Shown here piece by piece: positions 37,052 to 45,942 of a stretch of 64,000 nt of DNA. Made by a program: the position numbers and the translations under genes. Numbering within the stretch: position 1 is the stretch's first letter; each line of letters begins with the position of its first letter. Location of the stretch: assembly GCA_036702975.1 (NCBI GenBank), contig DATNPX010000053.1:1-64000 (forward strand). Reading direction: 5' to 3'. The notes under the pieces are model-generated. The model saw only the letters and a list, made by a program, of their open reading frames with translations, did not search any database and was not told the origin of the DNA. The DNA is from DATNPX01 sp036702975 (lineage in GTDB: Bacteria; Cyanobacteriota; Vampirovibrionia; Obscuribacterales; Obscuribacteraceae).

Positions 37052-37972
37052 TCATCGGATTGATTTAAGAATCCAAATTCTCATTCGTGGTTTCAGACGA
37101 TCCAAAATCGATTGATCTATTTCTAATCGTTCCAGCGAAGATAGCGCAGGCACTACGTCCAACTGATTTGAGCACTCGCTAGTAAAACCAACTGATGCGA
37201 AAAAATGTTCGATCGCCTCTTCGTTATCGAAGGCCGAATCGTATATTTGCCGGTCGGTTGCACCAAATACAGCATTACGAAATCGCTTGACGCTATCGGG
37301 GACGTTATCAGTGAGTGCACGAGTGCTGAAGTCTGGAGTAATCCAGATGCCCCGACGAAATTTGTTTAGCACTGTCCTGACGTTAGTAGCGACCGTAGCC
37401 CGCTCCTCAGCCGAAAGGTACATCAACAGTCCCTCATTGACGATGGCAATTTCTTCGCTGTGTGAGGGAAAACGGTCCAGCGCGGCATCTAATTCGTCAG
37501 AGTGTAAAGCGTTCACATCGACAATAGAATGATTGCCCAGGTCAGCAATCTCAAATCTACTACGAACCTCATTGACGAGCTTCTTCTTCTCGACATTAAG
37601 TTGGCTCAAATCTGATTCTACGTAAACGTACTTCGGGTCTTGCGCCATGGCCAACCCTCTCAGCGAAAAGCCACTCGCCAATTCAAGCACGTGATTGATT
37701 TCAGACTCTTTTATCAGCTGTATGATGCTCTTATAGCGGGCTTCTAGAAGCGGACCATAGACTTTGCCTTCTACCGGCAGTGAGTCACCATGCAGTATTT
37801 TTTGATCCTCAATATGCAGTCGACCGAGAATCTCTAGAAACGCTTCCCTTGCTTTGACCGTTTCAGCGACCTCAGCAGCAAAAGGAATGTCGGAAAACGT
37901 ACGAAAGTATGCTACCAACTTAGCAGTGAAGCTAATTTTTCCAAAATCAAAATTTTGATCGACGGTTACCAA
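37052..37972 (-). CDS. Leucine carboxyl methyltransferase-like SAM-dependent O-methyltransferase (306 aa)
   Basis: A class I methyltransferase of the LCM/PPM1 type: SAM loop HVLELASGFSLRGLAMAQ, acidic VESDLSQ, and the signature IVNEGLLMYLSAEERATVA. TTG start preceded by AGG. Bacterial LCM-like enzymes methylate diverse small molecules or polyketides. It is divergent from the HAD phosphatase. Substrate unknown. Confidence 0.75.
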   Translation of the reverse strand: MVTVDQNFDFGKISFTAKLVAYFRTFSDIPFAAEVAETVKAREAFLEILGRLHIEDQKILHGDSLPVEGKVYGPLLEARYKSIIQLIKESEINHVLELASGFSLRGLAMAQDPKYVYVESDLSQLNVEKKKLVNEVRSRFEIADLGNHSIVDVNALHSDELDAALDRFPSHSEEIAIVNEGLLMYLSAEERATVATNVRTVLNKFRRGIWITPDFSTRALTDNVPDSVKRFRNAVFGATDRQIYDSAFDNEEAIEHFFASVGFTSECSNQLDVVPALSSLERLEIDQSILDRLKPRMRIWILKSIR

Positions 37973-38097
37973 AGTTGCCTGTCCATAGTCTCTGCCGACA
38001 ATAATAGAGAAAAGACAGCGAAAGTTAAAGAAGCCAACGCCTCCCGAATCATCCCTTCAACGATAAATGTATAATGCTTCTTCCTGTGGGAACTATT

Positions 38098-38748
38098 ATG
38101 GACTCATCGAAAACCTTAGATTGGCTGAATTCTATCGACGCGTGGCTTTTTGACCTTGATGGAACTCTCGTTGACTCAACAGCTTGTGTGATCGCAGCAT
38201 GGCAGAACTGGTGCCCCAGGCATGGGCTCAATGCTGATGATGTTATTCATAAGGCTCACGGACGCCGTGCACTTGATTCTGTGAAACTGCTTTTACCGCA
38301 CGCCAATCACGACGAAGAAGTTGCTATTCTCGAAGATCTCGAATGCAATCTTACCGATGGACTCGTAGTCATCGATGGGGCGCATACGCTGCTGTCGAGA
38401 ATTTCGTCGCGACCGTGGGCGATTGTCACTTCCGGCTCAATTCGCGTGGCCAGTCATAGAACAAACTACACCAGGTTGCCACTACCTCCGGTTCTCGTCT
38501 GTGCAGACGATGTAGTACACGGCAAACCTGATCCCGAAGGTTACTTACTGGCGGCCAAAAGACTGAATGTGCCACCATCAAAGTGCGTTGTCGTTGAGGA
38601 TGCGGTGGCAGGAATTCGCGCAGGAAAAACAGCTGGAATGAGAGTTATTGCCGTTGCGACCACTCACGCGCCGCATGAGCTTATGGAAGCGGATTATGTC
38701 TGTGAAAGCCTGTCTGAGCTTCTCGACAATCTCATTGAAACCCATTGA
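38098..38748 (+). CDS. HAD-superfamily phosphatase (beta-phosphoglucomutase/glycerol-3-phosphatase-like)
   Basis: Motif I is LFDLDGTLVDS (Asp19, Asp21), motif II the TSGS in WAIVTSGSIRVAS, motif III KPDPEGYLLAAKRL, and motif IV VVEDAVAGIRAGKTAGM. The cap domain is helical and small, as in the PGM-like subfamily I. A TATAAT sequence lies 23-28 bases upstream of this ATG, and GGGA seven bases upstream serves as ribosome-binding site; an earlier ATG overlaps the -10 element and is unlikely. It probably dephosphorylates a sugar or polyol phosphate. Confidence 0.85.
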   Translation: MDSSKTLDWLNSIDAWLFDLDGTLVDSTACVIAAWQNWCPRHGLNADDVIHKAHGRRALDSVKLLLPHANHDEEVAILEDLECNLTDGLVVIDGAHTLLSRISSRPWAIVTSGSIRVASHRTNYTRLPLPPVLVCADDVVHGKPDPEGYLLAAKRLNVPPSKCVVVEDAVAGIRAGKTAGMRVIAVATTHAPHELMEADYVCESLSELLDNLIETH

Positions 38749-38841
38749 GCTGATAGCGATTCGTTCAAGTCCATTTCTGAGCTCATGGGGCGACAGGTTT
38801 CATAAAGGAACCTCTACAGCAGACCTTCCGTCATTGCAGAG

Positions 38842-39267
38842 ATGATTGAGTGGATTCGCCGACATAGCAAGATATTTCTGCAATCCGACTTCGGAATAGT
38901 TGTCGCACTGCTGTTGTCGTTTATCTGGTCGGCTCAAAGATTGTCTGCGCATCAGGATATTGACCTGCCCACTGTCGTCTCCTTTCTGGGTTTTGTCCTC
39001 TTGTTTCTGATAGAACGAACTCACGCTCAGGATATGAAAGCGATTCATCTTAAGTTAGACGAATTGTTGGCGGCACTGCCAGGAGCTAGCAATCGCTTGA
39101 TTAAAGCGGAGGAGGCGCCTGAGAGCGTTTTGCATCTTGCTCACCACGCACTACATGAAGTAGCCTCTGAAAGAGCGGCTCATGAGCCTGTTTCAATTGA
39201 GCATTCAGGATTTTTTGAAGAACATGAGTTGATCCAAACCGAATCGCCGCGCACTGCTATTTTTTAA
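38842..39267 (+). CDS. Small membrane protein of the low-affinity iron permease-like family (141 aa)
   Basis: Two transmembrane segments (about residues 16-31 and 44-62) followed by IERTHAQDMKAIHLKLDELLAALPGASNRLI, which closely resembles the conserved 'NTQNRDTxAlxlKLDEL' region of PF04120 proteins. The C-terminal ~50 residues are acidic and His-rich (LHLAHHALHEV). Its role in iron transport is annotation by family only. It lies ~90 bases downstream of the HAD gene in the same direction. Confidence 0.7.
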   Translation: MIEWIRRHSKIFLQSDFGIVVALLLSFIWSAQRLSAHQDIDLPTVVSFLGFVLLFLIERTHAQDMKAIHLKLDELLAALPGASNRLIKAEEAPESVLHLAHHALHEVASERAAHEPVSIEHSGFFEEHELIQTESPRTAIF

Positions 39268-39280
39268 GTTCGGAAAGTAC

Positions 39281-39460
39281 ATGTTAATGCAGAATGCATT
39301 TGGTCATAACATCAACGGACATGATTATTTTCGCCCTACTGGAGCTGAGGCAATAGGCATGGGTTTAGCTGCAGCACTGCCATTCGATCTTCGAGTGAAG
39401 CTGGGAGTTGCAGCTTTTAGCTGGGCTGCAGGTAGAATCGAAAATCATTTTGATTCCTGA
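39281..39460 (+). CDS. Possible small protein (59 aa)
   Basis: A 60-codon frame starts at ATG 39281 with GGAAAG just upstream, 13 bases after the previous stop, in the same direction. It encodes MLMQNAFGHNINGHDYFRP..., an amphipathic helical stretch AIGMGLAAALPFDLRV and a polar end. No family recognised. It could be translationally coupled to the membrane protein before it, or be spurious. Confidence 0.4.
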   Translation: MLMQNAFGHNINGHDYFRPTGAEAIGMGLAAALPFDLRVKLGVAAFSWAAGRIENHFDS

Positions 39461-39514
39461 GATTTTACAATACCTACCTGCTGCAAATCGAAGAGGAATT
39501 GGTTCGCTATTTCA

Positions 39515-40654
39515 TTAGTGGAACAAAACGTTTTTAAAAGCAAAACCGGCTATCGCTATCATCACTAACAATCCGACAATTGCGGCAACCATTATTTTTA
39601 CTTTCTGGTCAGGCACAACGTTAGCTTTTAAAGGCGAACGAATAGCAGCTTCGCCAAATTTGCGAGGAGTAGCAACTTCAGTAGCTTTCGTTGTCGCTTC
39701 ATCTAATTCCAGAGCCAGCTGGCGCATTGTTTGCTGGCGCTCACCTGCCTTTTTAGCCAGAGCTTTAAACACAACTGCTTCTAATCTCGCAGGCAACTGC
39801 AAGTCCGGCCGCTTTGTAGCGAATGGTGCAGGAGCCTTCTGCAACTGCATTTCGATAGTTTCCTGAGCTGTTCGCCCAACAAAAGGCCCCTTGCCCATCA
39901 AAGTTTCATAAAGAACAACTCCGAGCGCATAAATATCGCATCGACCATCAATTTCACGACCAAGACACTGCTCTGGACTCATGTACAGGGGACTGCCGAG
40001 CACCTCTCCTTCTTGCTCGATTTGTGTTTCATCCACCTGACCATCAGGCAAAATCAATTTGGCAATACCAAAATCGACCAGTTTCACATAATCTTCCTCA
40101 TCGTCCGTCGTCGTCAGAAGAATGTTTCCCGGCTTGAGATCGCGGTGAATGACACCGTTCTGGTGCGCATGTTCTAAAGCCTGACAGACCTGCCCAATGA
40201 TTCTATTCGTGCGCATAGCACTCAGAGACCGTCTTTCGTGAACGAGTTTAGCCAGGGACTTGCCTTCAATAATTTCCATGACCATGAAAAGATAGCCGTC
40301 CACCGTGGAGCCGTAGTCGTACATCGCAACAATGTGAGGATGTGATAAACGGCTGGTGGCAACCGCCTCATGCTTGAAACGCCTGACCGCCAGTTCGTCA
40401 TTCATTAACTCAGGGCGCAGTATTTTGACAGCGACCTGTTGTTTAGACTCCGCCTGCGATGCTTTGTAGACAACGCCCATGCCCCCCTCGCCGATGATGC
40501 TTTCGACCAGGAAACGATTAGAAATCGTACGACCAATGAAGGGATCAAGATTTGATTGCCCGCAATTCGGACAAACGGTTAGATTAGCGAAATAGCCTCG
40601 CTTGCAATTTGGGCAAGTTTTTCGCGCATTGGTCTGCGATTTATCTTCAGGCAA
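39515..40654 (-). CDS. Ser/Thr protein kinase with N-terminal zinc ribbon and C-terminal membrane anchor (379 aa)
   Basis: CPNC at 14-17 and CPNC at 28-31 form a zinc ribbon. A canonical Hanks kinase follows: GEGGMG at 55-60, Lys77 in VAVKIL, HRDLKPGN from 170, DFG at 194-196 and SPEQ in the activation segment. A transmembrane helix (351-373) leaves only a few residues outside. TTG start with AGGTGG upstream. All catalytic residues are present. It differs in layout from the two kinases at 1.5-5.3 kb, which have their membrane segments first. Confidence 0.9.
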   Translation of the reverse strand: MPEDKSQTNARKTCPNCKRGYFANLTVCPNCGQSNLDPFIGRTISNRFLVESIIGEGGMGVVYKASQAESKQQVAVKILRPELMNDELAVRRFKHEAVATSRLSHPHIVAMYDYGSTVDGYLFMVMEIIEGKSLAKLVHERRSLSAMRTNRIIGQVCQALEHAHQNGVIHRDLKPGNILLTTTDDEEDYVKLVDFGIAKLILPDGQVDETQIEQEGEVLGSPLYMSPEQCLGREIDGRCDIYALGVVLYETLMGKGPFVGRTAQETIEMQLQKAPAPFATKRPDLQLPARLEAVVFKALAKKAGERQQTMRQLALELDEATTKATEVATPRKFGEAAIRSPLKANVVPDQKVKIMVAAIVGLLVMIAIAGFAFKNVLFH

Positions 40655-40993
40655 ACTTACACCACCTGGTTATGGACTCTTCTACCATCCCGAATTACTA
40701 GTCTAATCCATTATCCACCCGCTCCTGGCGGTTTGACCTTGTTGGCACAACAAGACAAGGATTGCGGCGAACAAACCACCCAAAACCGCCCGTCACACCC
40801 GCGGAACGGTAAAACTAACAACTTACTAACGCAAGTACTGATAACTTCTTGGCATCGATCTTGTCCAAAGTCTCTAAACCTCGAATAACGTTGAGGTCCA
40901 GGCGATATCCAGGCTGGCTATTTACTAGCGAGCCGGTCGTCAACCATCGCTGAAACCACACGACAACCCAGTTTCTAAAGCAAAGGAGATTTT
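40655..40993. other. Intergenic region between kinase and orphan gene; contains box A and inverted repeats
   Basis: 339 bases without a supported gene. It holds an inverted repeat GGCGGTTT (40727-40734) / AAACCGCC (40783-40790) enclosing a smaller one (CTTGTT / AACAAG), and box A at 40810-40830. The last 150 bases before the orphan gene show no further structure that I can see, consistent with a long 5' leader. Confidence 0.6.
40810..40830 (+). promoter_or_regulatory. Direct-repeat box A: ACTAAC-N5-ACTAAC
   Basis: ACTAAC at 40814-40819 and 40825-40830, preceded by TAAA as at 35519. Ten bases later comes TGATAACTT (extended -10-like), followed by CTTGGCATC identical to the 35.5-kb site. The gene at 40994 starts 164 bases downstream. 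Confidence 0.6.
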
Positions 40994-41797
40994 ATGTCTC
41001 ACCGCAGTCGACTCGACATAGCAGAGCATTCTGACGTCACAGCACACAGAGGCGAAGATGCGCATCATAAATTGCTAAAAGAGTGTGCTCATGGCACGGA
41101 AACCCGACACGGTCACAAAGGAGAGCACGGGGCTTGCAAGACAGATTCAATACTGCCGTCACTGACTATCTCAGGAACAGATCGGGGCGGACAAAAGGCA
41201 CTGAATGTAGACGACATCGTGACTGAAAAAACGATCGCTGCGGTTATGAAAAACGAACAAAATAACCGTGGGCTCAAAGATCCAGTTGAAGATATCTACT
41301 CAGCTTACATTTCTAAATGGCCTAATTTTGACATCGGACCAGCAAAAATGAGCGAAAAGCAGATTGCTGAACTGAAACGCGATCCCAAATACGAAAAGGA
41401 TTTGCAAGACGCAGACCCGTATACTGAAGCTGGCGCAAAGAAGCTGATTTCAGCTTATCTTCATAGAGAAGCTGACCGCTTTGAACGCGGTGATTATGCA
41501 AAGGGCAACGATGAAGCCTTCAACAAAGATCGCCCGGGCGATGTGAAATCACAAGTAATTCGCGGAAACTTCAATGAAATGCAGACGTTGTGGAATCAGG
41601 CAAGGAAGACCAATGATGTCGACACCATGCGAAAAATTTTGGAAGAGACGTATAACGCAGGGAAATATACGGATCAGATAAAACAAGTCGAATCAATAAG
41701 ACTGGGCACTGCTGCCGACCAAATTGACGTGAGCAAGTGGCGAACGTTACCGAAAAAACCAGTTGAAGAGCAGAATTTGGTGACAAACGCAATTTAG
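40994..41797 (+). CDS. Orphan protein with His-rich N-terminus and LPSLTI motif (267 aa)
   Basis: AAGGAG lies upstream of the ATG. No signal peptide. Residues 1-50 are rich in His, Lys and Glu; LPSLTI occurs at 54-59. The remainder is charged and mainly helical (EKQIAELKRDPKYEKDL, KKLISAYLHREADRFERG, FNEMQTLWNQARKTNDV) without a known motif. It shares the motif and box A promoter type with the 35638 gene, which suggests common regulation and fate. Confidence 0.6.
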   Translation: MSHRSRLDIAEHSDVTAHRGEDAHHKLLKECAHGTETRHGHKGEHGACKTDSILPSLTISGTDRGGQKALNVDDIVTEKTIAAVMKNEQNNRGLKDPVEDIYSAYISKWPNFDIGPAKMSEKQIAELKRDPKYEKDLQDADPYTEAGAKKLISAYLHREADRFERGDYAKGNDEAFNKDRPGDVKSQVIRGNFNEMQTLWNQARKTNDVDTMRKILEETYNAGKYTDQIKQVESIRLGTAADQIDVSKWRTLPKKPVEEQNLVTNAI

Positions 41798-41821
41798 CTG
41801 TCTCGCGTTCGACTTAGATCG

Positions 41822-44413
41822 TCAATCAGGTATTGACGGTAGTTCAAACCAGAAGGTACTGCCTTTACCGACCTCGCTTTCCACTCCAATAGTGCCACCA
41901 TGAGACTCCACAATCAGTTTGCAGATCGCAAGACCCAGACCAAACCCACTGCCTTTAGAAACATTTAGGCCTCGAAACCGTTCTTCGAAAACGCGAGAAC
42001 GAGTAGCCTCATCCATGCCTGTACCGTTATCTGTTACAGAAAAACGAATTGATTTGCCTGTATCAGCCGCACTGACGAGAATGGTTGTATTCTCGGGCGA
42101 AAACTTTATTGCATTGCTGATAAAGTTAACCAGAACCTGAACGACGCGGCTTTTGTCTGCATGTATCTGAATATGTTCAGAAGAGCCCGTCACAGTGCTA
42201 TTTTTCTTGGCAGCGAGCCCACTGACTGCACCGCATGCGATATCAATTACTTCTGCGGCATCAAAGGCGCCGAGAGTTAGTTCGATACGCCCGATCTCTG
42301 CGCTTTCGACTGTCAGCAAGTCTTCCAACAACGCCAGCACCTGCTCAACGCTTCCCCTGACGCGCACGATATAATTGCGACTTCTCTCACTCAATTGCTT
42401 TTGCGCCTGCACACTGAATGTGTCCACACCCGTTAAAACTTCCTGCAACGGCACGCGCATTGTGTCTGACAGTGTCCTCATCATCTGCGAACGTTCGGCA
42501 GAAGCCTCACGCAACTTTTGATCGGCGAAGTGAATTGCGCCATCAAGTTGTGAAATTTCATCTATGCCTGGAATCGCGCTCGGAAGCGGTTCTCCTTCTG
42601 ACAGAGCTGTTACGGAATTCAGAATCTTTTTCAAACGCTGCTCGGTGCGCCATGTGAACAAAAAGAGCATAAGCAACGCCAGAATTACGTCTGCAATCAA
42701 GGTCCAGGCGATCAAATCGTTTATCTTGCTAGAGGCAGTGTCTTGAGTCTTCTGAAAACTTTCCATTCTGTATACTGCTTCCAACGCATTACGCTGCCTG
42801 CGCCGCATACGCAAAACTTCGCCGGGAGCAAAATCATTTGGCTTGCATATCGTTGTCGCGCTCAAGCCATCTTGCATGAACTTCCGAACATTACTAAAGA
42901 ATATGGCTTTATTGTTTTTCTTCTCGTCAGTGGAGCTGCTGTTAGCGCTATTTACGAATGGCATCATTTCGTCTGGATCGATTCTGATCAGCTCGTCCAG
43001 ATCTAGCTCAGCAGTGTCTAACCATTTAACCGCATTAGCCTTTTGCTTGCCACTACCACGAAGCAGACTATCGAATTTTCCAAACAAAGCATTATGAATA
43101 TCGAGGGTAACGATTGTGAGCCGCATCGAAGTATCGATAATTCGTGTTTCAGCTTCACACCCGCGTTCCGCTTCCAGCACTTGCTGGTTAAGTGCCAGGA
43201 GCGGCAGAATTTGCATGATCAAAAGAATCATGATCAGGGCAAGTCTTTGCTGCAATAGACTCGGTGAGAGAACAAGAGACTTGAACTTTTGATTCAAACT
43301 CAATTTCTGATCAACAGCATGATGCGCTCCAAATGAACTTGTGTGCGCTGTGCTGCTTTTAGATTGCTCGTCATCAGGGTTTTCAACCCTATTGATTTCC
43401 GCTTCAGCATCGCGGTTCAACATATCTTGAGCCCGAGACACCACAGTGTCCATCAATCTATAAACTCTTTGCAGTTCAAGCACACTCTCATCCGGCAGAT
43501 CATCTGTGAATTCTGGAATCAACTCCAAATTGCACTGGGCAGACATCAGCGGCGACCGCAAGTCGTGTGCCACCATTCGCAGAATTCTTTCGCGATGTGC
43601 AGCAAAATCAGCGAGCATCTTTGAAGCATTGCAAATCGTCTCATCAAGATATGCAAGTTCATCGTTGCCGGTCAAGCATCTTTCAACGCTTTCGGATTCA
43701 TATAGTTTTCTGACATTTCCCATTAGCAAACGAAGTCGTCTTACGAATGGAAAAACCAGGACAAGTGCCAGCAAGCTGCTGAGAACAACGTTAAACACGA
43801 TACCGGCGGTAACCAGCAGACGCATTTTGCGTTCAGAATCAATTTGACGCTCAGCTAACTCCTGCCAGTGCCCCCATTCATCGTAAAATCGCTTCCGAGC
43901 AATGACTCCGTTTTTGTATATATTCAGCATCAGAAGTGGTGATTGTCGACTGACTAGAAGGGCCGTGAGCTGTCCGTTGTCAGTTCCGACAAGATTTGGA
44001 TCCATCAAAACGATGCTTTCAAGCTTGACGAGCTCATTTATGCTGTCCAGAGCGACCTGCATGTTCGGATTATCTTTGGCAAGACTGCTTGCTTTCGCGA
44101 GTGCTCGTTGCACCGGCAAAATTACCCCAGAATTATCAACGGCAGTGTTCTCACCAGTCAGGCGCTGCATGAAAACCTGGAACATCAGCCCATAGTCAAT
44201 GAAAGAGAGGTTCACATAGGAGACCACACGAGCCTCTTTGCGTTCCTCAGCCGCCAACTTCTCAGTTTGTGACCTGAGCACACCGAGACAAGCGATGACT
44301 GCCGCACCCAATATCAAAGGAACGAGCACCAGGAGCAATCCCTGAGCAAGTACGCTGCGCCTGTACGGCAGTTTTACTGGTTTTGAAGGCACATCATTAT
44401 CACTATGCGTCAT
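41822..44413 (-). CDS. Tandem sensor histidine kinase with split phosphoacceptor and catalytic modules (863 aa)
   Basis: Two sensor modules in one chain. Module 1: transmembrane segments ~20-46 and 199-223 flank an extracytoplasmic domain; a HAMP-like region and an H-box with VAHDLRSPL (His283) follow, but there is no ATPase domain. Module 2: transmembrane segments ~389-408 and 568-588 flank a second sensor domain; the H-box equivalent reads LSDTMRVPL with Asp650 in place of His, followed by a full HATPase_c domain (N-box Asn763/767, DNGTGM 795-800, GSGFGLGL 821-828). So the His sits in one module and the ATPase in the other. It is divergent from the TPR and response regulator genes, its likely partners. 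Confidence 0.88.
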   Translation of the reverse strand: MTHSDNDVPSKPVKLPYRRSVLAQGLLLVLVPLILGAAVIACLGVLRSQTEKLAAEERKEARVVSYVNLSFIDYGLMFQVFMQRLTGENTAVDNSGVILPVQRALAKASSLAKDNPNMQVALDSINELVKLESIVLMDPNLVGTDNGQLTALLVSRQSPLLMLNIYKNGVIARKRFYDEWGHWQELAERQIDSERKMRLLVTAGIVFNVVLSSLLALVLVFPFVRRLRLLMGNVRKLYESESVERCLTGNDELAYLDETICNASKMLADFAAHRERILRMVAHDLRSPLMSAQCNLELIPEFTDDLPDESVLELQRVYRLMDTVVSRAQDMLNRDAEAEINRVENPDDEQSKSSTAHTSSFGAHHAVDQKLSLNQKFKSLVLSPSLLQQRLALIMILLIMQILPLLALNQQVLEAERGCEAETRIIDTSMRLTIVTLDIHNALFGKFDSLLRGSGKQKANAVKWLDTAELDLDELIRIDPDEMMPFVNSANSSSTDEKKNNKAIFFSNVRKFMQDGLSATTICKPNDFAPGEVLRMRRRQRNALEAVYRMESFQKTQDTASSKINDLIAWTLIADVILALLMLFLFTWRTEQRLKKILNSVTALSEGEPLPSAIPGIDEISQLDGAIHFADQKLREASAERSQMMRTLSDTMRVPLQEVLTGVDTFSVQAQKQLSERSRNYIVRVRGSVEQVLALLEDLLTVESAEIGRIELTLGAFDAAEVIDIACGAVSGLAAKKNSTVTGSSEHIQIHADKSRVVQVLVNFISNAIKFSPENTTILVSAADTGKSIRFSVTDNGTGMDEATRSRVFEERFRGLNVSKGSGFGLGLAICKLIVESHGGTIGVESEVGKGSTFWFELPSIPD

Positions 44414-44416
44414 CAG

Positions 44417-44437
44417 TAAAACTAACTAGTTACTAAC
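44417..44437 (+). promoter_or_regulatory. Direct-repeat box A between the kinase and TPR genes
   Basis: ACTAAC at 44421-44426 and 44432-44437 after TAAA, then TGGTAAGTTCT about 10 bases later, matching the extended -10-like position at the other two sites. It lies 169 bases upstream of the TPR gene and abuts the start of the divergent histidine-kinase gene, so a bound regulator could act on both. Confidence 0.6.
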
Positions 44438-44605
44438 ACAGTTATTGGTAAGTTCTCTATGTACCAACACGGTACAAGCAAAAACAAAACTTTTTTCCAC
44501 CTTATTAAAAAGAACAAGGCGGAAACTCCCCAGAGAATTGAACTTTACAGATTATAAATCAAGAATTGCCAACTTTTGTTGGACCATCGGATAGAGGTGA
44601 GAATC

Positions 44606-45142
44606 TTGTTCAATACACAACCAAACACATCAGCCTATTACGTTCGAAGAAGCTGCGCCTTTGGCGAGTTGGGTTACCCGACAAAGACTATCGAGGATTG
44701 CAACAAGGCGTTGTCTTTTGACCCTACAAACGCAGTAGCCTACTTCAATAAAGGCAAAGCTCATTATGAAATGAATGAGTTTGAATATGCGCTTGCAAGT
44801 TTTACCTCGGCTCTGCGAATCAACCCCGATTTCTCCGAAGCTTACAATGCTCGCGGGGTGGTCTACGCAAGCCTTGACCAGGACAAACTGGCACTGAATG
44901 ACTTTGACATAGCAATCATCCTCGAACCGTCAAGATGGCTCACCTTCCGGAACAGAGCACAAGTTTATTTTCGGCACGAAAGATACGAAAACGCACTTAG
45001 AGACATGAATTACTTCATTCGCTTCAACAAGACGGCGGAAGCTTACATATTCCGCGCACAAATTTTTGAAAAACTAAAAGAGCCGGAAAAGGCAATTGCG
45101 GACTTGAGGAGAGCAGCTGAACTTCGAGCTCAATATCCGTAA
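44606..45142 (+). CDS. TPR protein (178 aa)
   Basis: TTG start preceded by GAGGTGA at good spacing; the ten codons before it are not supported. Three to four TPR units follow: TIEDCNKALSFDPTNAVAYF, YALASFTSALRINPDFSEAY, LALNDFDIAIILEPSRW. The segment FTSALRINPDF..AYNARGVVY is nearly identical to one in the TPR protein at 50837, so they are paralogues. Cytoplasmic. It precedes the OmpR-type regulator gene in the same direction. Confidence 0.75.
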   Translation: MFNTQPNTSAYYVRRSCAFGELGYPTKTIEDCNKALSFDPTNAVAYFNKGKAHYEMNEFEYALASFTSALRINPDFSEAYNARGVVYASLDQDKLALNDFDIAIILEPSRWLTFRNRAQVYFRHERYENALRDMNYFIRFNKTAEAYIFRAQIFEKLKEPEKAIADLRRAAELRAQYP

Positions 45143-45220
45143 CCGAATAGATTTTGCAGACAATAACCCCGAACTGCCTTTGATTTCACCGATATCAGAC
45201 CTGACAGCCCAGAGATTTTG

Positions 45221-45250
45221 CCGACAGTAGACCGAAACGCCCGCTATAAT
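45221..45250 (+). promoter_or_regulatory. Sigma70-type promoter of the response regulator gene
   Basis: A perfect TATAAT (45245-45250) with CCGACA 18 bases upstream as a weak -35, about 26 bases before the ATG at 45277; GGGGG serves as ribosome-binding site. Confidence 0.5.
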
Positions 45251-45276
45251 CAGCAGGGGGCGATGCAGACTATCGA

Positions 45277-45942
45277 ATGGCAAAAATTCTCCTAGTTGAA
45301 GACGAAACAGACGTCAGAGAGACAGTAAGCACCTGGCTTAGCGCTGAAAAGTACGTTGTCGAGTCCACAGAATCAGGCAAGGACGCCCTTCAGCTACTCC
45401 AGCAGTTTCCTTTCGATGTAATCGTTCTCGACTGGAGCTTGCCGGACATGACCGGGCCGGAAATATTGAAAAAGTTCAGGGCAGATGGCGGACGCACGCC
45501 CGTAATCTTCTTGACCGGGCGAACAGACGTCGAAAGCAAAACAAGCGGGCTGGACGCAGGCGCCGACGATTTTGTTTCCAAGCCCGTTGCCTTGCCTGAA
45601 TTGTCTGCGCGCATTAGAGCGTGTCTCAGACGCTCAGGCGGATTCCAGAGCTTGAGCGTTGGCAATGTCACACTTGATTCGGAAAAACGGATAGTAACCG
45701 TCAGTGGTGAGCGGGTGCACCTGACGACTAAAGAATACAGGTTGCTCGAATTTATGATGCGTCATCCCAAACAAACCTTCGGGGCGCGCGAACTGCTCGA
45801 ACATGTCTGGCCTTCTGACACGGAAATAATGGAGAGCACTGTCAGGGTATGCGTAAAAACTCTGCGCACCAAAATTGGCGGAGAGGGAAACTGCATTCTT
45901 AAAACGATCCTGGGTTCCGGTTACATAGTCGACGCAGATTGA
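45277..45942 (+). CDS. OmpR/PhoB-family response regulator (221 aa)
   Basis: Receiver domain with acidic pocket at 8-10, phosphoacceptor Asp52 in VLDWSLPDM, Thr80 and Lys102, then an OmpR-type winged helix (ERVHLTTKEYRLLEFMMRHP, SDTEIMESTVRVCVKTLRTKIG, GSGYIVDAD). It probably binds tandem direct repeats. It is 45% or more identical by eye to the regulator at 59501, including the same WPSD and GSGYxxD landmarks. The kinase at 41822 is a plausible partner. Confidence 0.92.
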   Translation: MAKILLVEDETDVRETVSTWLSAEKYVVESTESGKDALQLLQQFPFDVIVLDWSLPDMTGPEILKKFRADGGRTPVIFLTGRTDVESKTSGLDAGADDFVSKPVALPELSARIRACLRRSGGFQSLSVGNVTLDSEKRIVTVSGERVHLTTKEYRLLEFMMRHPKQTFGARELLEHVWPSDTEIMESTVRVCVKTLRTKIGGEGNCILKTILGSGYIVDAD

